Of a stretch of DNA of 64,000 nucleotides, positions 17,959-27,069 are shown in pieces. Under the pieces are notes generated by a model. It searched no databases and was not told the DNA's origin. It worked only from the letters and a program-made list of their open reading frames with translations. How positions within the stretch are numbered: position 1 is the stretch's first letter; the number at the start of each line of letters is the position of its first letter. A program made the translations under genes and the position numbers. Origin of the DNA: Melioribacter roseus (lineage in GTDB: Bacteria > Bacteroidota > Ignavibacteria > Ignavibacteriales > Melioribacteraceae); NCBI GenBank assembly GCA_020724265.1, contig DYHH01000010.1, forward strand, positions 1-64,000. Reading direction: 5' to 3'.

Positions 17959-19065
17959 TTAATCAATTACTTTAACTTTTTGTCCTTCATCAACAATGTT
18001 TTGACCCACTATAATTAGCGTGTCTCCATTATCCAAACCTTTGGCGATTTCAATTCTTCCGTTGCTTGAAATCCCGGGTTCAACTTCTACTAAATCTGCT
18101 CTTCCTTCTTTGACTAAGTAAACATAATGCTTGCGAACAGGGGTTTGAATTCCTTTTTCTCTATCAATTATTACTTCTGTTTGTCGTAACAAAGCATTTT
18201 CAGGAATTACTATTGTATTTTCTTTTGCAATTACTTCAATATAAAATTCACCGAATAAACCAGATTTTAGTCTTGTATCATTTTCATTTAATTGTACTTC
18301 TATTTCGAGTGCTTTAGTGAAAGCATCAACCGACTGGTTTATTGAAGATACAACTCCGCTAAATTCAGAATTCGGGATGGAAGGAAATTTAATGGCTGTA
18401 TTTAAACCTCGTTTGATATAAGGAATATCTTTCGCAGTAACTTTTAATTTTGCTTTCATTCCTCCCGAACTAATCAAATGAATAACAGGTTGACCGGCGG
18501 GCACCATCTGATTTACTTCAAAATAAACTGCTGCAACAGTTCCGGGAAAAGGTGCTTTTATAAAACTGTTTTGATACTGTTCCTTCGCTTGTTTCATCAT
18601 TGCGGAAGCTTGTTCTAAACCAGCTTCGGCGGCTTGTTTTTGTGTAAGTATTTGATCATACTGCTGCTGACTCACTGCATTCTGTTTGAAGAGTCGTTCG
18701 GTTCTCTCAAAATCTTGTCTAATAAGATTTACTTGTGCTTCGGCATTTTTAAGTGAAGCTTCGGCAGCATCAATGCCTTGCTTAAGTAACTCATTATATT
18801 GAACAGCAAGAATTTGACCTTCTCTTACATTCTCGCCGACTTTAACATTAATTGACTCAAGTTTTTCTGAGATTTTACTGTAAAGTATTACGTCCTTTGC
18901 AGATGAAATACCGCCGGTAAGTTTTATTGATTTGGAGATTGATGCAGGTTTTATAACAAATACTTTTACCGGGACTTCTCTTTCTGTTTCAGTTTCATCA
19001 TCAGGCTGGCAGCCGATAAAAAGAAAGATAAACAGTAATAATATCATTGATAATTTTAATCGCAT
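17959..19065 (-). CDS. RND efflux periplasmic adaptor lipoprotein (MFP)
   Basis: Membrane fusion protein linking the RND pump to the TolC channel. It is a 368-residue lipoprotein with a lipobox (FIGCQ, acylated C19), split barrel-sandwich (lipoyl-like) segments around a short alpha-helical coiled-coil hairpin (about residues 95-170) and a beta-barrel domain before the C terminus. It lies 16 bases after the TolC-like gene and 14 bases before the pump gene, which fixes its role in this operon. Confidence 0.94.
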   Translation of the reverse strand: MRLKLSMILLLFIFLFIGCQPDDETETEREVPVKVFVIKPASISKSIKLTGGISSAKDVILYSKISEKLESINVKVGENVREGQILAVQYNELLKQGIDAAEASLKNAEAQVNLIRQDFERTERLFKQNAVSQQQYDQILTQKQAAEAGLEQASAMMKQAKEQYQNSFIKAPFPGTVAAVYFEVNQMVPAGQPVIHLISSGGMKAKLKVTAKDIPYIKRGLNTAIKFPSIPNSEFSGVVSSINQSVDAFTKALEIEVQLNENDTRLKSGLFGEFYIEVIAKENTIVIPENALLRQTEVIIDREKGIQTPVRKHYVYLVKEGRADLVEVEPGISSNGRIEIAKGLDNGDTLIIVGQNIVDEGQKVKVID

Positions 19066-19081
19066 TTTTCCCTCAAAGAAT

Positions 19082-20419
19082 TTATTCCCAAATTTTATTT
19101 AATTGTCCGATTGACTTAAGCAATGAAAGCTGAGTAATGTTATAATTATAGATGCCTTGTAAATATTGAGTTTTGCTGTTGTTGTATAAAAGCTGGGCAT
19201 TTAATACATCGAGCTGTGTGCTCATTCCTTCTGAGTATAAAAGATTTGATAATCGCAGACTTTCTTTCGATTGCTTAAGCGTTTCTTCATAACTTTTAAG
19301 ATTTTTTAATGACTCTTTATATGAATAGTAATTTTGTTCAACATCAATTGATGCTTGATCATTTGCAGCTTTTGCTGCAATCTTCATTTGATCTGTCCTG
19401 ATTTTTGCAATTTGATAGTCAAGAACTCTTCTTCCACCTTCAAAGAGAGGAAAGTTTACCGAAAGCATTACTGATTTAGATCTTATATAATCACTCCATG
19501 CAACATCTACATTATCAAGTTGTGCCTGATGTTGAATGCTGGCAGTTAGAACAATTGAAGGAGCAAATTGTCCGAGTGCGATTTTTTCTCCTTCTTCGGT
19601 TGCTTCAATTTGATGATAGAGTGATTTTAGATCACTTCTGAATTCTTTCGAGTAAATTAAAAGTTCTTCAAGTGTGCTGTTTGAAAATTCGTCAAGAATC
19701 ATACGTGTCGAAAGTGAATCACGAATTACTAATGAATCCTCTAAGTTAATATTCAAAATGAGTTTTAATCTTTGTGCGGATAAATGCCTATTTGACAAAG
19801 CTGATTCAAACTGCGGTAGAGTTGAATAATATTGTGCTTTTGCTCTTTGTAAATCTAATTCAGTTGCCGCCCCGGCATCATAAAATTTTTCAACTTGTTC
19901 AAGATTTGCTTTAGATACATCAACAGCTTCCTTAGCCGCATTAGCAATAGAGTTAGAAAGTATTACTCCGTAATAAGCCTGAAGTGCCGAATATACTGTC
20001 TCCTCTTCCTTACCTTTTAATTCCTCGGCTAAAGATTTTTTTATTTCTTTTTGAATGTTGTAATTAAAAAATCTCGAACCCCCTGTAAAAATCGGTAGAG
20101 TAAGGTTTAATGCATGCTGGAATGAATAATTTGTTCCGACAACAAAACGCTGTCCCATAAAAATGAAAACCGGTAGTTCAAGATTTTTAGTAAACATTCC
20201 TTGATAACCTACAGAGGGAAGAAAATTACTTAACGATTTCCATGTTTCAAGATTTTGAATTTCATAATCAAGCAGTGAATTTTTTAGCATTAGGTTTTCG
20301 TTCAGTGAACGGTCAATAACATCATCCCATTGCAGATAAATCACATTCTTCTGTTGGGCTAAGAGTGAAGCAGTGCACATCAATAAAAATAAAATTCCTT
20401 TTTTAATTACTGTACTCAT
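19082..20419 (-). CDS. TolC family outer-membrane efflux channel
   Basis: Outer-membrane exit duct of the tripartite pump. It has 445 residues with a signal peptide ending at LLAQQ and two outer-membrane efflux protein repeats of long helices, each with the usual A-x-x-x-L-D-(L/V) pattern (AGAATELDLQRAKAQY and GMSTQLDVLNAQLLYN). It lies between tetR and the adaptor with gaps of 14 and 16 bases, so the four genes are almost certainly one transcript. Confidence 0.94.
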   Translation of the reverse strand: MSTVIKKGILFLLMCTASLLAQQKNVIYLQWDDVIDRSLNENLMLKNSLLDYEIQNLETWKSLSNFLPSVGYQGMFTKNLELPVFIFMGQRFVVGTNYSFQHALNLTLPIFTGGSRFFNYNIQKEIKKSLAEELKGKEEETVYSALQAYYGVILSNSIANAAKEAVDVSKANLEQVEKFYDAGAATELDLQRAKAQYYSTLPQFESALSNRHLSAQRLKLILNINLEDSLVIRDSLSTRMILDEFSNSTLEELLIYSKEFRSDLKSLYHQIEATEEGEKIALGQFAPSIVLTASIQHQAQLDNVDVAWSDYIRSKSVMLSVNFPLFEGGRRVLDYQIAKIRTDQMKIAAKAANDQASIDVEQNYYSYKESLKNLKSYEETLKQSKESLRLSNLLYSEGMSTQLDVLNAQLLYNNSKTQYLQGIYNYNITQLSLLKSIGQLNKIWE

Positions 20420-20433
20420 TTATTTCTCCACAG

Positions 20434-21018
20434 TTACTTTTCAATGAAAAGATCTTTTTTCCACATAACGAAAAGGTTATCTAACTTTTTATTTATATTT
20501 TTTTTATTCAATCCGAATAAGATGTTCTGTAAAGCTACAAATGCAACCGAGCCGATAATTATATTTGCAAGAGAATCAATATCGGAATTCTTCGGAACAT
20601 AACCGGTTTCTTTCCCATGCTTAAGATATTTTTTGAAATATTTCATTTCATTTTCGGCTCGCTCAGTCTTTTTCTGAACTAACTCATCCGGGATTGTCAT
20701 TGTATTAAGGAAAGCAGAAAACTGAGCAAACGGTCTATATTTTTTCAGAAAAACTTTATAGATTCTAATTACGGCATAGATGTTTTCAAAAAAATCATTT
20801 TCTTCTTTGAAGAATTTCTTCTTTAGTTCATCACCAATACGAAATGTTTCTTCAATAAGTTCCTTTAATAGCGATTCTTTATCCTTGAAATAATAGTAAA
20901 GTACAGGTTTTGTGATACCGGCGGCTTCGCAGATCTCTCTAACCGAAACCGAGTCGTAGCCGGATTTGGAAAATAAGTCCGCTGCCGTTAGAAATATTTT
21001 CTCTTTTGTATTTATCAT
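20434..21018 (-). CDS. TetR/AcrR family repressor of the efflux operon
   Basis: A 194-residue regulator with an N-terminal TetR helix-turn-helix (residues 1-50, including SVREICEAAGITKPVLYYYFKDK) and an all-helical ligand domain. As first gene of the efflux operon it is expected to repress its own promoter and be released by a pump substrate. The palindrome TACCG-AA-CGGTA 68 bases upstream of its start is a fitting operator. The divergent antiporter gene could be co-regulated. Confidence 0.92.
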   Translation of the reverse strand: MINTKEKIFLTAADLFSKSGYDSVSVREICEAAGITKPVLYYYFKDKESLLKELIEETFRIGDELKKKFFKEENDFFENIYAVIRIYKVFLKKYRPFAQFSAFLNTMTIPDELVQKKTERAENEMKYFKKYLKHGKETGYVPKNSDIDSLANIIIGSVAFVALQNILFGLNKKNINKKLDNLFVMWKKDLFIEK

Positions 21019-21085
21019 TCTTTCATAATTTTTATAATAACTGTTTATTAGGACGATTGATAGTCAAAATCGTTCCGTAAAATTC

Positions 21086-21097
21086 TACCGAACGGTA
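21086..21097. promoter_or_regulatory. Candidate TetR operator in the tetR/antiporter divergent region
   Basis: TACCGAACGGTA is an inverted repeat with 5-bp arms and a 2-bp centre, the ACCGnnCGGT type seen for several TetR family repressors. A second inverted repeat, ACGATT at 21053-21058 with AATCGT at 21068-21073, lies between it and tetR. The whole 294-bp gap 21019-21312 otherwise shows no gene. Confidence 0.5.
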
Positions 21098-21312
21098 AGT
21101 AATCTAAAACTACATTTCGTCCTATTATAGAATAGTTAATAGATAGACGAATTCAGGAAATTAAACTGCCGGAGTTAATATTTTGAAAAATCTTGTTCCA
21201 CTGCATCGGCATCAAGCCTCGATTTTCTTTTTTCACTTATTCATATTACCTTTCCACTCGATTGTTTTTCTTTTCTATTTGTAAGTTAAAATTTTTCAAA
21301 AGGTTGCTCGGT

Positions 21313-23106
21313 TTGGAATTAAGCATACTTAATCTGCTTCTGGTATTATTTGTAGCTTGGATTGGCGGTCAAATTGCCGCCCGTTTAGGATATCCTTCTG
21401 TGTTGGGTGAATTAATCGCTGGGATAATATTCGGTCCTCCTTTACTGGGAATCCTTTACGGCAGCGATGCAATTAATGTTCTTGCAGAGCTTGGTGTGCT
21501 AATGATGATGCTTTATATAGGTATGGAAATTGACCCGCGTGAATTGGGTAAAGCATCAAAAGGGGGAGTTTTAGCTGCACTTGGAGGATTTATTGTTCCT
21601 TTTGCATTAGGTATGTGGATTGTAGTCGCATCGAATGGTACTACAATTGCCGGTGTTTTTGTCGGAATGGCAATGGGTGTTACCTCTCTTGCAACAAAAT
21701 CAAGAATACTTGTAGATCTAAAAATACTTGATACACGTATTGCACATGTAATGCTTGCCGGGGCTCTTGTAGCAGATACCCTTTCTCTTATTATATTTGC
21801 CGGAATTTTGAGTTTTGCTACTGCGGGAGAACTTGATTTATTAATGATATCTACAATTTCTGTTAAAGTTTTACTATTCTTTTTTGTTTCTTGGTTACTT
21901 GGACTAAAAGTTTTTCCATTCCTTTACAAATGGCTGAAGCAAAGAAATATTACCGGACGGACATTCAATGCAACATTAATTTTATTAATTGCTTTAGCTT
22001 TTGCCGAGTTAGCCCATCTTGCGGAACTTCATAGCATACTTGGTGCTTTTATTGCCGGGCTTGTCTTAAGAGAAGCTATAACAGTTAAGAAACTTTCACA
22101 TGAATTAACCGACCTTGTTAAAGATGTTTCTTTAGGATTTCTTGCACCAATCTTTTTTGTAACCGCAGGGTTTCAAGTCTCTCTAGATGTTTTACATTCT
22201 GATACAATTTTACTGGTAGGCACCATTGTTCTTGCTACTTTAGGGAAGGTTGTTGGTACAACCTTGTTTTATTTACCAAGCGGATATGGATGGCGTGAAG
22301 GTTTGACAATTGGCGCCGGTATGAATGGTAGAGGAGCGGTTGAAATTGTTATTGCCGGTATCGGGTTAAATGCCGGAATAATTTCCCAAGAGATTTTTTC
22401 TATCTTGGTTTTTATGGCAATTATTACTACTGCAACGGTTCCTGTCTTTTTAAAGATGGGTGTTGAATGGTTAGACAGAAGAAATGAATTAATTCGTTCT
22501 ACAATTGGTAAAGAGGATATTGTTATTGTCGGCGCAGGTTCACTTGCTCGATTATTTGCAAAAGCTTTGGTTTCTAAAAGACCGATAACAATGATCGACT
22601 CTAACGAAACAAATTGTAAAAAGGCTGCCGAGATGGGATTAAAAGCAAATTATGGTGATGCACTTGATGATATTATCTTGAGAGATGCCGGTATTGATAG
22701 CACGGGTACCTTGATTTCAATGACTCCAAACGCTGAAGTAAATGTTTTAATTGCCAAGCGATCTTATGAGGAATTTCTAGTTCCGCAAATTTTCTCTGCC
22801 ATTATTGATGAGCGTGAAAAGGGACTGATTAAACAATTGGAAGCAGTTGGCGGTAAACAATTATTCGATAGAAAGGTAAATATTTTGGAATGGGAAAATA
22901 TGATTAACAACGATCAAATTATTCTTGAACAGATTAAAATAGAAACCGGCAGCAAAACTGAATTGGAAAAGAAAATCCCTTCCAACGCTCTCCCAATGAT
23001 TATTGTTCGTGAAAATAAAAAATATGTCTATGATGGTTTCGAAAGCGTAAATAAAGGAGATTTGATTTTTACTTTATTTAGGAAATCCGATTCAAATACA
23101 AAATAG
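21313..23106 (+). CDS. CPA2 cation:proton antiporter with TrkA-N domain (KefB-like)
   Basis: Inner-membrane monovalent cation/proton antiporter. About twelve hydrophobic helices of the Na+/H+ exchanger fold (residues 1-390) are followed by a Rossmann-type TrkA-N nucleotide-binding domain (DIVIVGAGSLARLFAKAL, about 400-520) and a C-terminal TrkA-C-like tail. The opening WIGGQIAARLGYPSVLGELI is typical. The frame is open 120 bases further up, but TTG at 21313 with AAAAGG upstream begins the first membrane helix and is preferred. The ion could be K+ or Na+. Its promoter shares the intergenic region with tetR. Confidence 0.88.
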   Translation: MELSILNLLLVLFVAWIGGQIAARLGYPSVLGELIAGIIFGPPLLGILYGSDAINVLAELGVLMMMLYIGMEIDPRELGKASKGGVLAALGGFIVPFALGMWIVVASNGTTIAGVFVGMAMGVTSLATKSRILVDLKILDTRIAHVMLAGALVADTLSLIIFAGILSFATAGELDLLMISTISVKVLLFFFVSWLLGLKVFPFLYKWLKQRNITGRTFNATLILLIALAFAELAHLAELHSILGAFIAGLVLREAITVKKLSHELTDLVKDVSLGFLAPIFFVTAGFQVSLDVLHSDTILLVGTIVLATLGKVVGTTLFYLPSGYGWREGLTIGAGMNGRGAVEIVIAGIGLNAGIISQEIFSILVFMAIITTATVPVFLKMGVEWLDRRNELIRSTIGKEDIVIVGAGSLARLFAKALVSKRPITMIDSNETNCKKAAEMGLKANYGDALDDIILRDAGIDSTGTLISMTPNAEVNVLIAKRSYEEFLVPQIFSAIIDEREKGLIKQLEAVGGKQLFDRKVNILEWENMINNDQIILEQIKIETGSKTELEKKIPSNALPMIIVRENKKYVYDGFESVNKGDLIFTLFRKSDSNTK

Positions 23107-23266
23107 TTTAAATACCTAATGTTACCTTCATTTTTCTCCACCCGATTATTAAAGAACAAGAACCTTAAAACTTAACCATAATCTTGTAAAAATTTTCCGG
23201 ATTTGGAACTTTCCCAAAATTATTGAGGTTTTTATTCAAAAATAATGAGAAATGACCTCCTTAATC

Positions 23267-23297
23267 TTGACTTTTTTTTCCAGATTAGATAGGTTTA
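23267..23297 (+). promoter_or_regulatory. Candidate promoter of the suf operon
   Basis: TTGACT at 23267-23272 and TAGGTTTA at 23290-23297 are separated by 17 bases. The second element is one base from the Bacteroidota -7 consensus TAnnTTTG, and the first supplies the TTG of the -33 box. It lies about 30 bases before the sufB start. No clear IscR or SufR site is visible. Confidence 0.45.
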
Positions 23298-23327
23298 CAA
23301 CTCGAAAAAGAATTGAAAGGAGAATTA

Positions 23328-24809
23328 ATGTCTGATACGAAAATTAGGGTTGAAGACTTTGGTAGTGAAGAACAAGCGAAAACTATTGAATATCTTACTA
23401 AATCCGAATATAAATGGGGTTGGACTACCGATATTGAAGCAGATACCGCACCGAAAGGATTAAATGAAGATGCGATTAAATTTATCTCTGCAAAAAAAGA
23501 AGAACCTGAATGGATGCTTGAATGGCGGCTTAAGGCTTATAGAAATTTTCTAAATATGAAAGAACCACATTGGTTAAATGCAAAATATCCACCGGTTGAT
23601 TTACAGAACATAAGTTATTATTCTGCTCCGAAAAAGAAACCGACATTAAATAGTCTTGATGAAGCCGATCCGGAATTAATTGAAACATTTGAAAAATTAG
23701 GAATTCCTTTAGATGAGCAAAAGAGATTAGCCGGTGTTGCCGTTGACGCGGTTTTCGATTCGGTTTCGGTTGCAACAACTTTTAGAGAATCTCTTGCTGA
23801 ACAAGGGATAATCTTCTGCTCAATTTCTGAAGCTATAAGAGAACATTCTGATTTGATAAAAAAATATCTTGGTTCCGTTGTACCGCAAGGCGATAATTAT
23901 TTTGCCGCATTAAACTCTGCAGTGTTTACCGATGGATCGTTCGTTTATATTCCTAAAGGTGTAAGATGCCCGATGGAACTTTCAACTTATTTTAGAATTA
24001 ACGCTCAGGAAACCGGGCAGTTTGAAAGAACTTTAATAATTGCCGATGAAGGCAGTTATGTAAGTTATCTCGAAGGTTGTACAGCACCAATGAGAGATGA
24101 AAATCAACTTCATGCCGCTGTTGTTGAATTGATTGCTCTTGATGATGCCGAAATAAAATATTCGACTGTTCAGAATTGGTATCCCGGAAGTAAAGACGGT
24201 AAAGGCGGGATTTATAACTTCGTAACAAAACGTGGTGCATGCAGAGGTAAGAATTCAAAAATTAGTTGGACACAAGTTGAAACCGGCTCTGCAATTACCT
24301 GGAAATATCCGAGTTGTATTTTGCAAGGTGATAATTCAGTCGGCGAATTTTACTCTATCGCTGTTACAAATAATCATCAGCAAGCTGATACCGGCACAAA
24401 GATGATTCATCTCGGGAAGAACACAAAAAGTACAATAATCTCAAAAGGAATCTCAGCCGGTAAAAGTCAAAACACTTATAGAGGATTAGTGAGGATTGGT
24501 AAAAATGCTGAGAACGCAAGAAACTTTTCTCAATGTGATTCTATGTTGATGGGTGATAAATGCGGTGCTCATACTTTCCCGTATATCGAAGTTGATAATC
24601 AAACTGCACAAGTTGAACACGAAGCAACTACCTCAAAAGTTGGTGAGGATCAAATATTTTACTTGAACCAAAGAGGTATCGATGAAGAAGATGCAATAAA
24701 TCTTATTGTAAACGGATTCTGTAAAGAAGTATTTAACGAACTTCCAATGGAATTTGCCGTAGAAGCTCAAAAGCTTCTTGCAATTTCTCTTGAAGGTAGT
24801 GTTGGTTAA
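23328..24809 (+). CDS. sufB: Fe-S cluster assembly scaffold SufB
   Basis: Scaffold subunit of the SufBC2D complex on which iron-sulfur clusters are built from persulfide sulfur. At 493 residues it is the usual SufB length and is clearly SufB rather than SufD, with the long N-terminal region, the [21 protein letters not shown] segment and the conserved C-terminal core ([20 protein letters not shown], then [19 protein letters not shown]). The ATG at 23328 follows AAAGGAG. It is first gene of a seven-gene run of suf and related genes. Confidence 0.97.
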   Translation: MSDTKIRVEDFGSEEQAKTIEYLTKSEYKWGWTTDIEADTAPKGLNEDAIKFISAKKEEPEWMLEWRLKAYRNFLNMKEPHWLNAKYPPVDLQNISYYSAPKKKPTLNSLDEADPELIETFEKLGIPLDEQKRLAGVAVDAVFDSVSVATTFRESLAEQGIIFCSISEAIREHSDLIKKYLGSVVPQGDNYFAALNSAVFTDGSFVYIPKGVRCPMELSTYFRINAQETGQFERTLIIADEGSYVSYLEGCTAPMRDENQLHAAVVELIALDDAEIKYSTVQNWYPGSKDGKGGIYNFVTKRGACRGKNSKISWTQVETGSAITWKYPSCILQGDNSVGEFYSIAVTNNHQQADTGTKMIHLGKNTKSTIISKGISAGKSQNTYRGLVRIGKNAENARNFSQCDSMLMGDKCGAHTFPYIEVDNQTAQVEHEATTSKVGEDQIFYLNQRGIDEEDAINLIVNGFCKEVFNELPMEFAVEAQKLLAISLEGSVG

Positions 24810-24840
24810 TAAATTGTTTGGGGAGTATGATTAAGAATAA

Positions 24841-24888
24841 GATTATGATTAAGAAGGAAAAATGAGAAAAGTATTCTTGATCGTAATC
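24841..24888 (+). other. Stem-loop in the sufB-sufC gap
   Basis: Bases 24841-24855 (GATTATGATTAAGAA) pair with 24874-24888 as a 15-bp RNA helix with two G-U wobbles and an 18-base loop. The 143-bp gap is the only sizeable one inside the suf operon. It may be a processing, stability or attenuation element that sets different SufB and SufC levels, or a degenerate repeat. Confidence 0.5.
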
Positions 24889-24952
24889 GTAATTTTTCTC
24901 TACAAAGTTTGAAAAGAATTTTAATAAAGAATATAAAAAGGAAAATCATAAA

Positions 24953-25711
24953 ATGATAAAAATCAAAAATCTGCACGCATCAGTTGAAGGAAATGAAATT
25001 CTTAGAGGAATTGATTTAGAAATAAATGCCGGTGAAGTTCATGCAATTATGGGACCAAACGGTTCGGGCAAAAGTACTTTAGCAAATGTTCTTGCCGGGC
25101 ATGAAGGATTTGAAGTTACAGAAGGAGAAGTAATTTTTGAAGGTAAAAAATTACTTGATATGGCTCCCGAAGAAAGAGCAAGAGATGGTGTATTTCTAGC
25201 TTTTCAATACCCGATTGAAATTCCGGGTATTAGCAACGCAACATTTCTGAAAACAGCTATTAATGAAATTAGAAAAGCTCACGATCAAGAAGAAATTTCA
25301 GCAAAAGAATTTCTTGAAAGAACAAGGAAATATGCAAAGTTGTTAAATATGCCGGATAATCTAATTAGTCGTTCCGTTAACTCCGGTTTTTCAGGTGGTG
25401 AAAAGAAGAAAAATGAAATTTTCCAAATGCTTATGCTTAATCCTAAACTCGCATTGTTGGATGAAACAGACTCCGGATTAGATATCGACGCCTTGAAAAT
25501 TGTATCTGAAGGTGTTAATCATTTCCGATCAAAAGAAAATGCAGTTTTGCTGGTTACTCACTATCAGAGATTACTCAATTATATAGTTCCGGATTTTGTT
25601 CATGTTCTTTCAAACGGTAAAATAATTAAATCCGGTGGTAAAGAATTAGCATTCGAACTTGAAGAAAAAGGTTATGATTGGATTAAAAACGAAGAACTGG
25701 AAACAGCTTAA
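24953..25711 (+). CDS. sufC: Fe-S cluster assembly ATPase SufC
   Basis: Cytosolic ABC-type ATPase of the SufBC2D scaffold. The 252 residues include Walker A GPNGSGKS (34-41), the SufC-specific signature SGGEKKKNE and Walker B LALLDETDSGLDID. ATP binding drives the conformational change that exposes the SufB-SufD interface. It is followed after 14 bases by sufD. Confidence 0.97.
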   Translation: MIKIKNLHASVEGNEILRGIDLEINAGEVHAIMGPNGSGKSTLANVLAGHEGFEVTEGEVIFEGKKLLDMAPEERARDGVFLAFQYPIEIPGISNATFLKTAINEIRKAHDQEEISAKEFLERTRKYAKLLNMPDNLISRSVNSGFSGGEKKKNEIFQMLMLNPKLALLDETDSGLDIDALKIVSEGVNHFRSKENAVLLVTHYQRLLNYIVPDFVHVLSNGKIIKSGGKELAFELEEKGYDWIKNEELETA

Positions 25712-25725
25712 GGAAGGAAATAAAA

Positions 25726-27063
25726 ATGTCGGATACAAATAAATTTGATCAAATTAAAGATTGGTATGTTTCTAACTTCACAAGATTTGAAAGTAAGTTA
25801 AACGGTCAATCAGAAACTTTTTTACACGATATAAGAAAAGAATCATTAACAAAATTTAAAGAGCTTCATTTCCCTACAATTAAAGATGAAGAATGGAAAT
25901 ACACTAACGTTGCCCCGTTACTTAAAGATAACTTTCAACTTCCGCAGTACTTAGGTAAAACCGTTATTGATGAAAAGTTTATTTATAATAATTCTTTTAC
26001 TGATTTTGATTATGACCGAATTGTATTTGTAAACGGGAAATACAGTCCCGAACATTCGATAATCGGCGAATTACCTAAAGGAGCTGTAATTAGTTCACTT
26101 GAAAGTGCAATTAAAAACTATCCGGAGTTGGTCAGGGAATATATCGGAAAACATACAAAAGTTGATAATGCATTTGTTGCGATGAATCTTACTTATTCAA
26201 CAGATGGACTTTTTGTATATCTGCCTAAAGGTCAAATGCTTGAAAGACCGCTTCAAGTATTTTTTGTTAGCGGAAGTGATGAAGATAAGGTCCTTTCAAT
26301 TCCTCGAAGTTTGATAATCGCTGAAGAGGGGAGTGCAGCTAAATTAATTGTTAATTATGTTGGAACTGGTTCTAATTCATATTTTACGAATACCTTGACT
26401 GAAATTCATACCGGAGCGAATTCCAATATTGATTACATAAAATTACAGGATGAAAAAAAGAATTCATTCCATATAGATCACACTTTCGTATATCAAGATA
26501 AAGGGAATATCTTTAATCACTATTCATTTGCGTTCGGAGCCGCTCTATCTCGCACCGATGTTAGCTCGGTTCTAGATAACGAAAATATAGAATGTCATTA
26601 TTATGGAATTTATCTCGGAACAGATAAACAGCATATTGATCATCATACTTTTGTTGATCATGCAAAACCGAATTGTATGAGTAATGAAGTTTACAAAGGA
26701 ATACTTGACGATCAATCCCGCGGAGTATTCAACGGTCAAATTATGGTAAGGCCCGATGCACAAAAAACAAATGCATACCAATCCAACAAAACAATTTTAC
26801 TTTCCGATAAAGCAAATATCGATACGAAACCTCAACTTGAAATTTTTGCCAATGATGTGAAATGTTCTCATGGCGCTACAATCGGTAAGTTGGATCAAGA
26901 AGCATATTTCTATATTCGTTCACGCGGGGTCGAAGATAAAATAGCTCAGTCCATGTTAATTCATGCATTTGCTGCAGATGTAATTGAAGCAGTTAATATA
27001 GAACCGATGAGAGATCAGCTCAATCATAAATTATTTGAAAAATTAAACAGGGTAGAAATATAA
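25726..27063 (+). CDS. sufD: Fe-S cluster assembly protein SufD
   Basis: Scaffold partner of SufB, needed for iron acquisition by the complex. It has 445 residues. The N-terminal helical part contains DEEWKYTNVAPL, a SufD hallmark, and the C-terminal beta-helix core contains DDQSRGVFNGQIMVRPDAQKT split over the conserved region, then ANDVKCSHGATIG with the conserved Cys and His. GGAAGG before the ATG is a good ribosome site. sufS follows at once. Confidence 0.96.
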   Translation: MSDTNKFDQIKDWYVSNFTRFESKLNGQSETFLHDIRKESLTKFKELHFPTIKDEEWKYTNVAPLLKDNFQLPQYLGKTVIDEKFIYNNSFTDFDYDRIVFVNGKYSPEHSIIGELPKGAVISSLESAIKNYPELVREYIGKHTKVDNAFVAMNLTYSTDGLFVYLPKGQMLERPLQVFFVSGSDEDKVLSIPRSLIIAEEGSAAKLIVNYVGTGSNSYFTNTLTEIHTGANSNIDYIKLQDEKKNSFHIDHTFVYQDKGNIFNHYSFAFGAALSRTDVSSVLDNENIECHYYGIYLGTDKQHIDHHTFVDHAKPNCMSNEVYKGILDDQSRGVFNGQIMVRPDAQKTNAYQSNKTILLSDKANIDTKPQLEIFANDVKCSHGATIGKLDQEAYFYIRSRGVEDKIAQSMLIHAFAADVIEAVNIEPMRDQLNHKLFEKLNRVEI

Positions 27064-27069
27064 TTGTCT

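Noticed and set aside
23225-23259. GAGGT/ACCTC inverted repeat upstream of sufB as an Rrf2 operator.
   Set aside because: Arms are only 5 bp with a 25-base spacer, and the sequence does not resemble known IscR or SufR sites.
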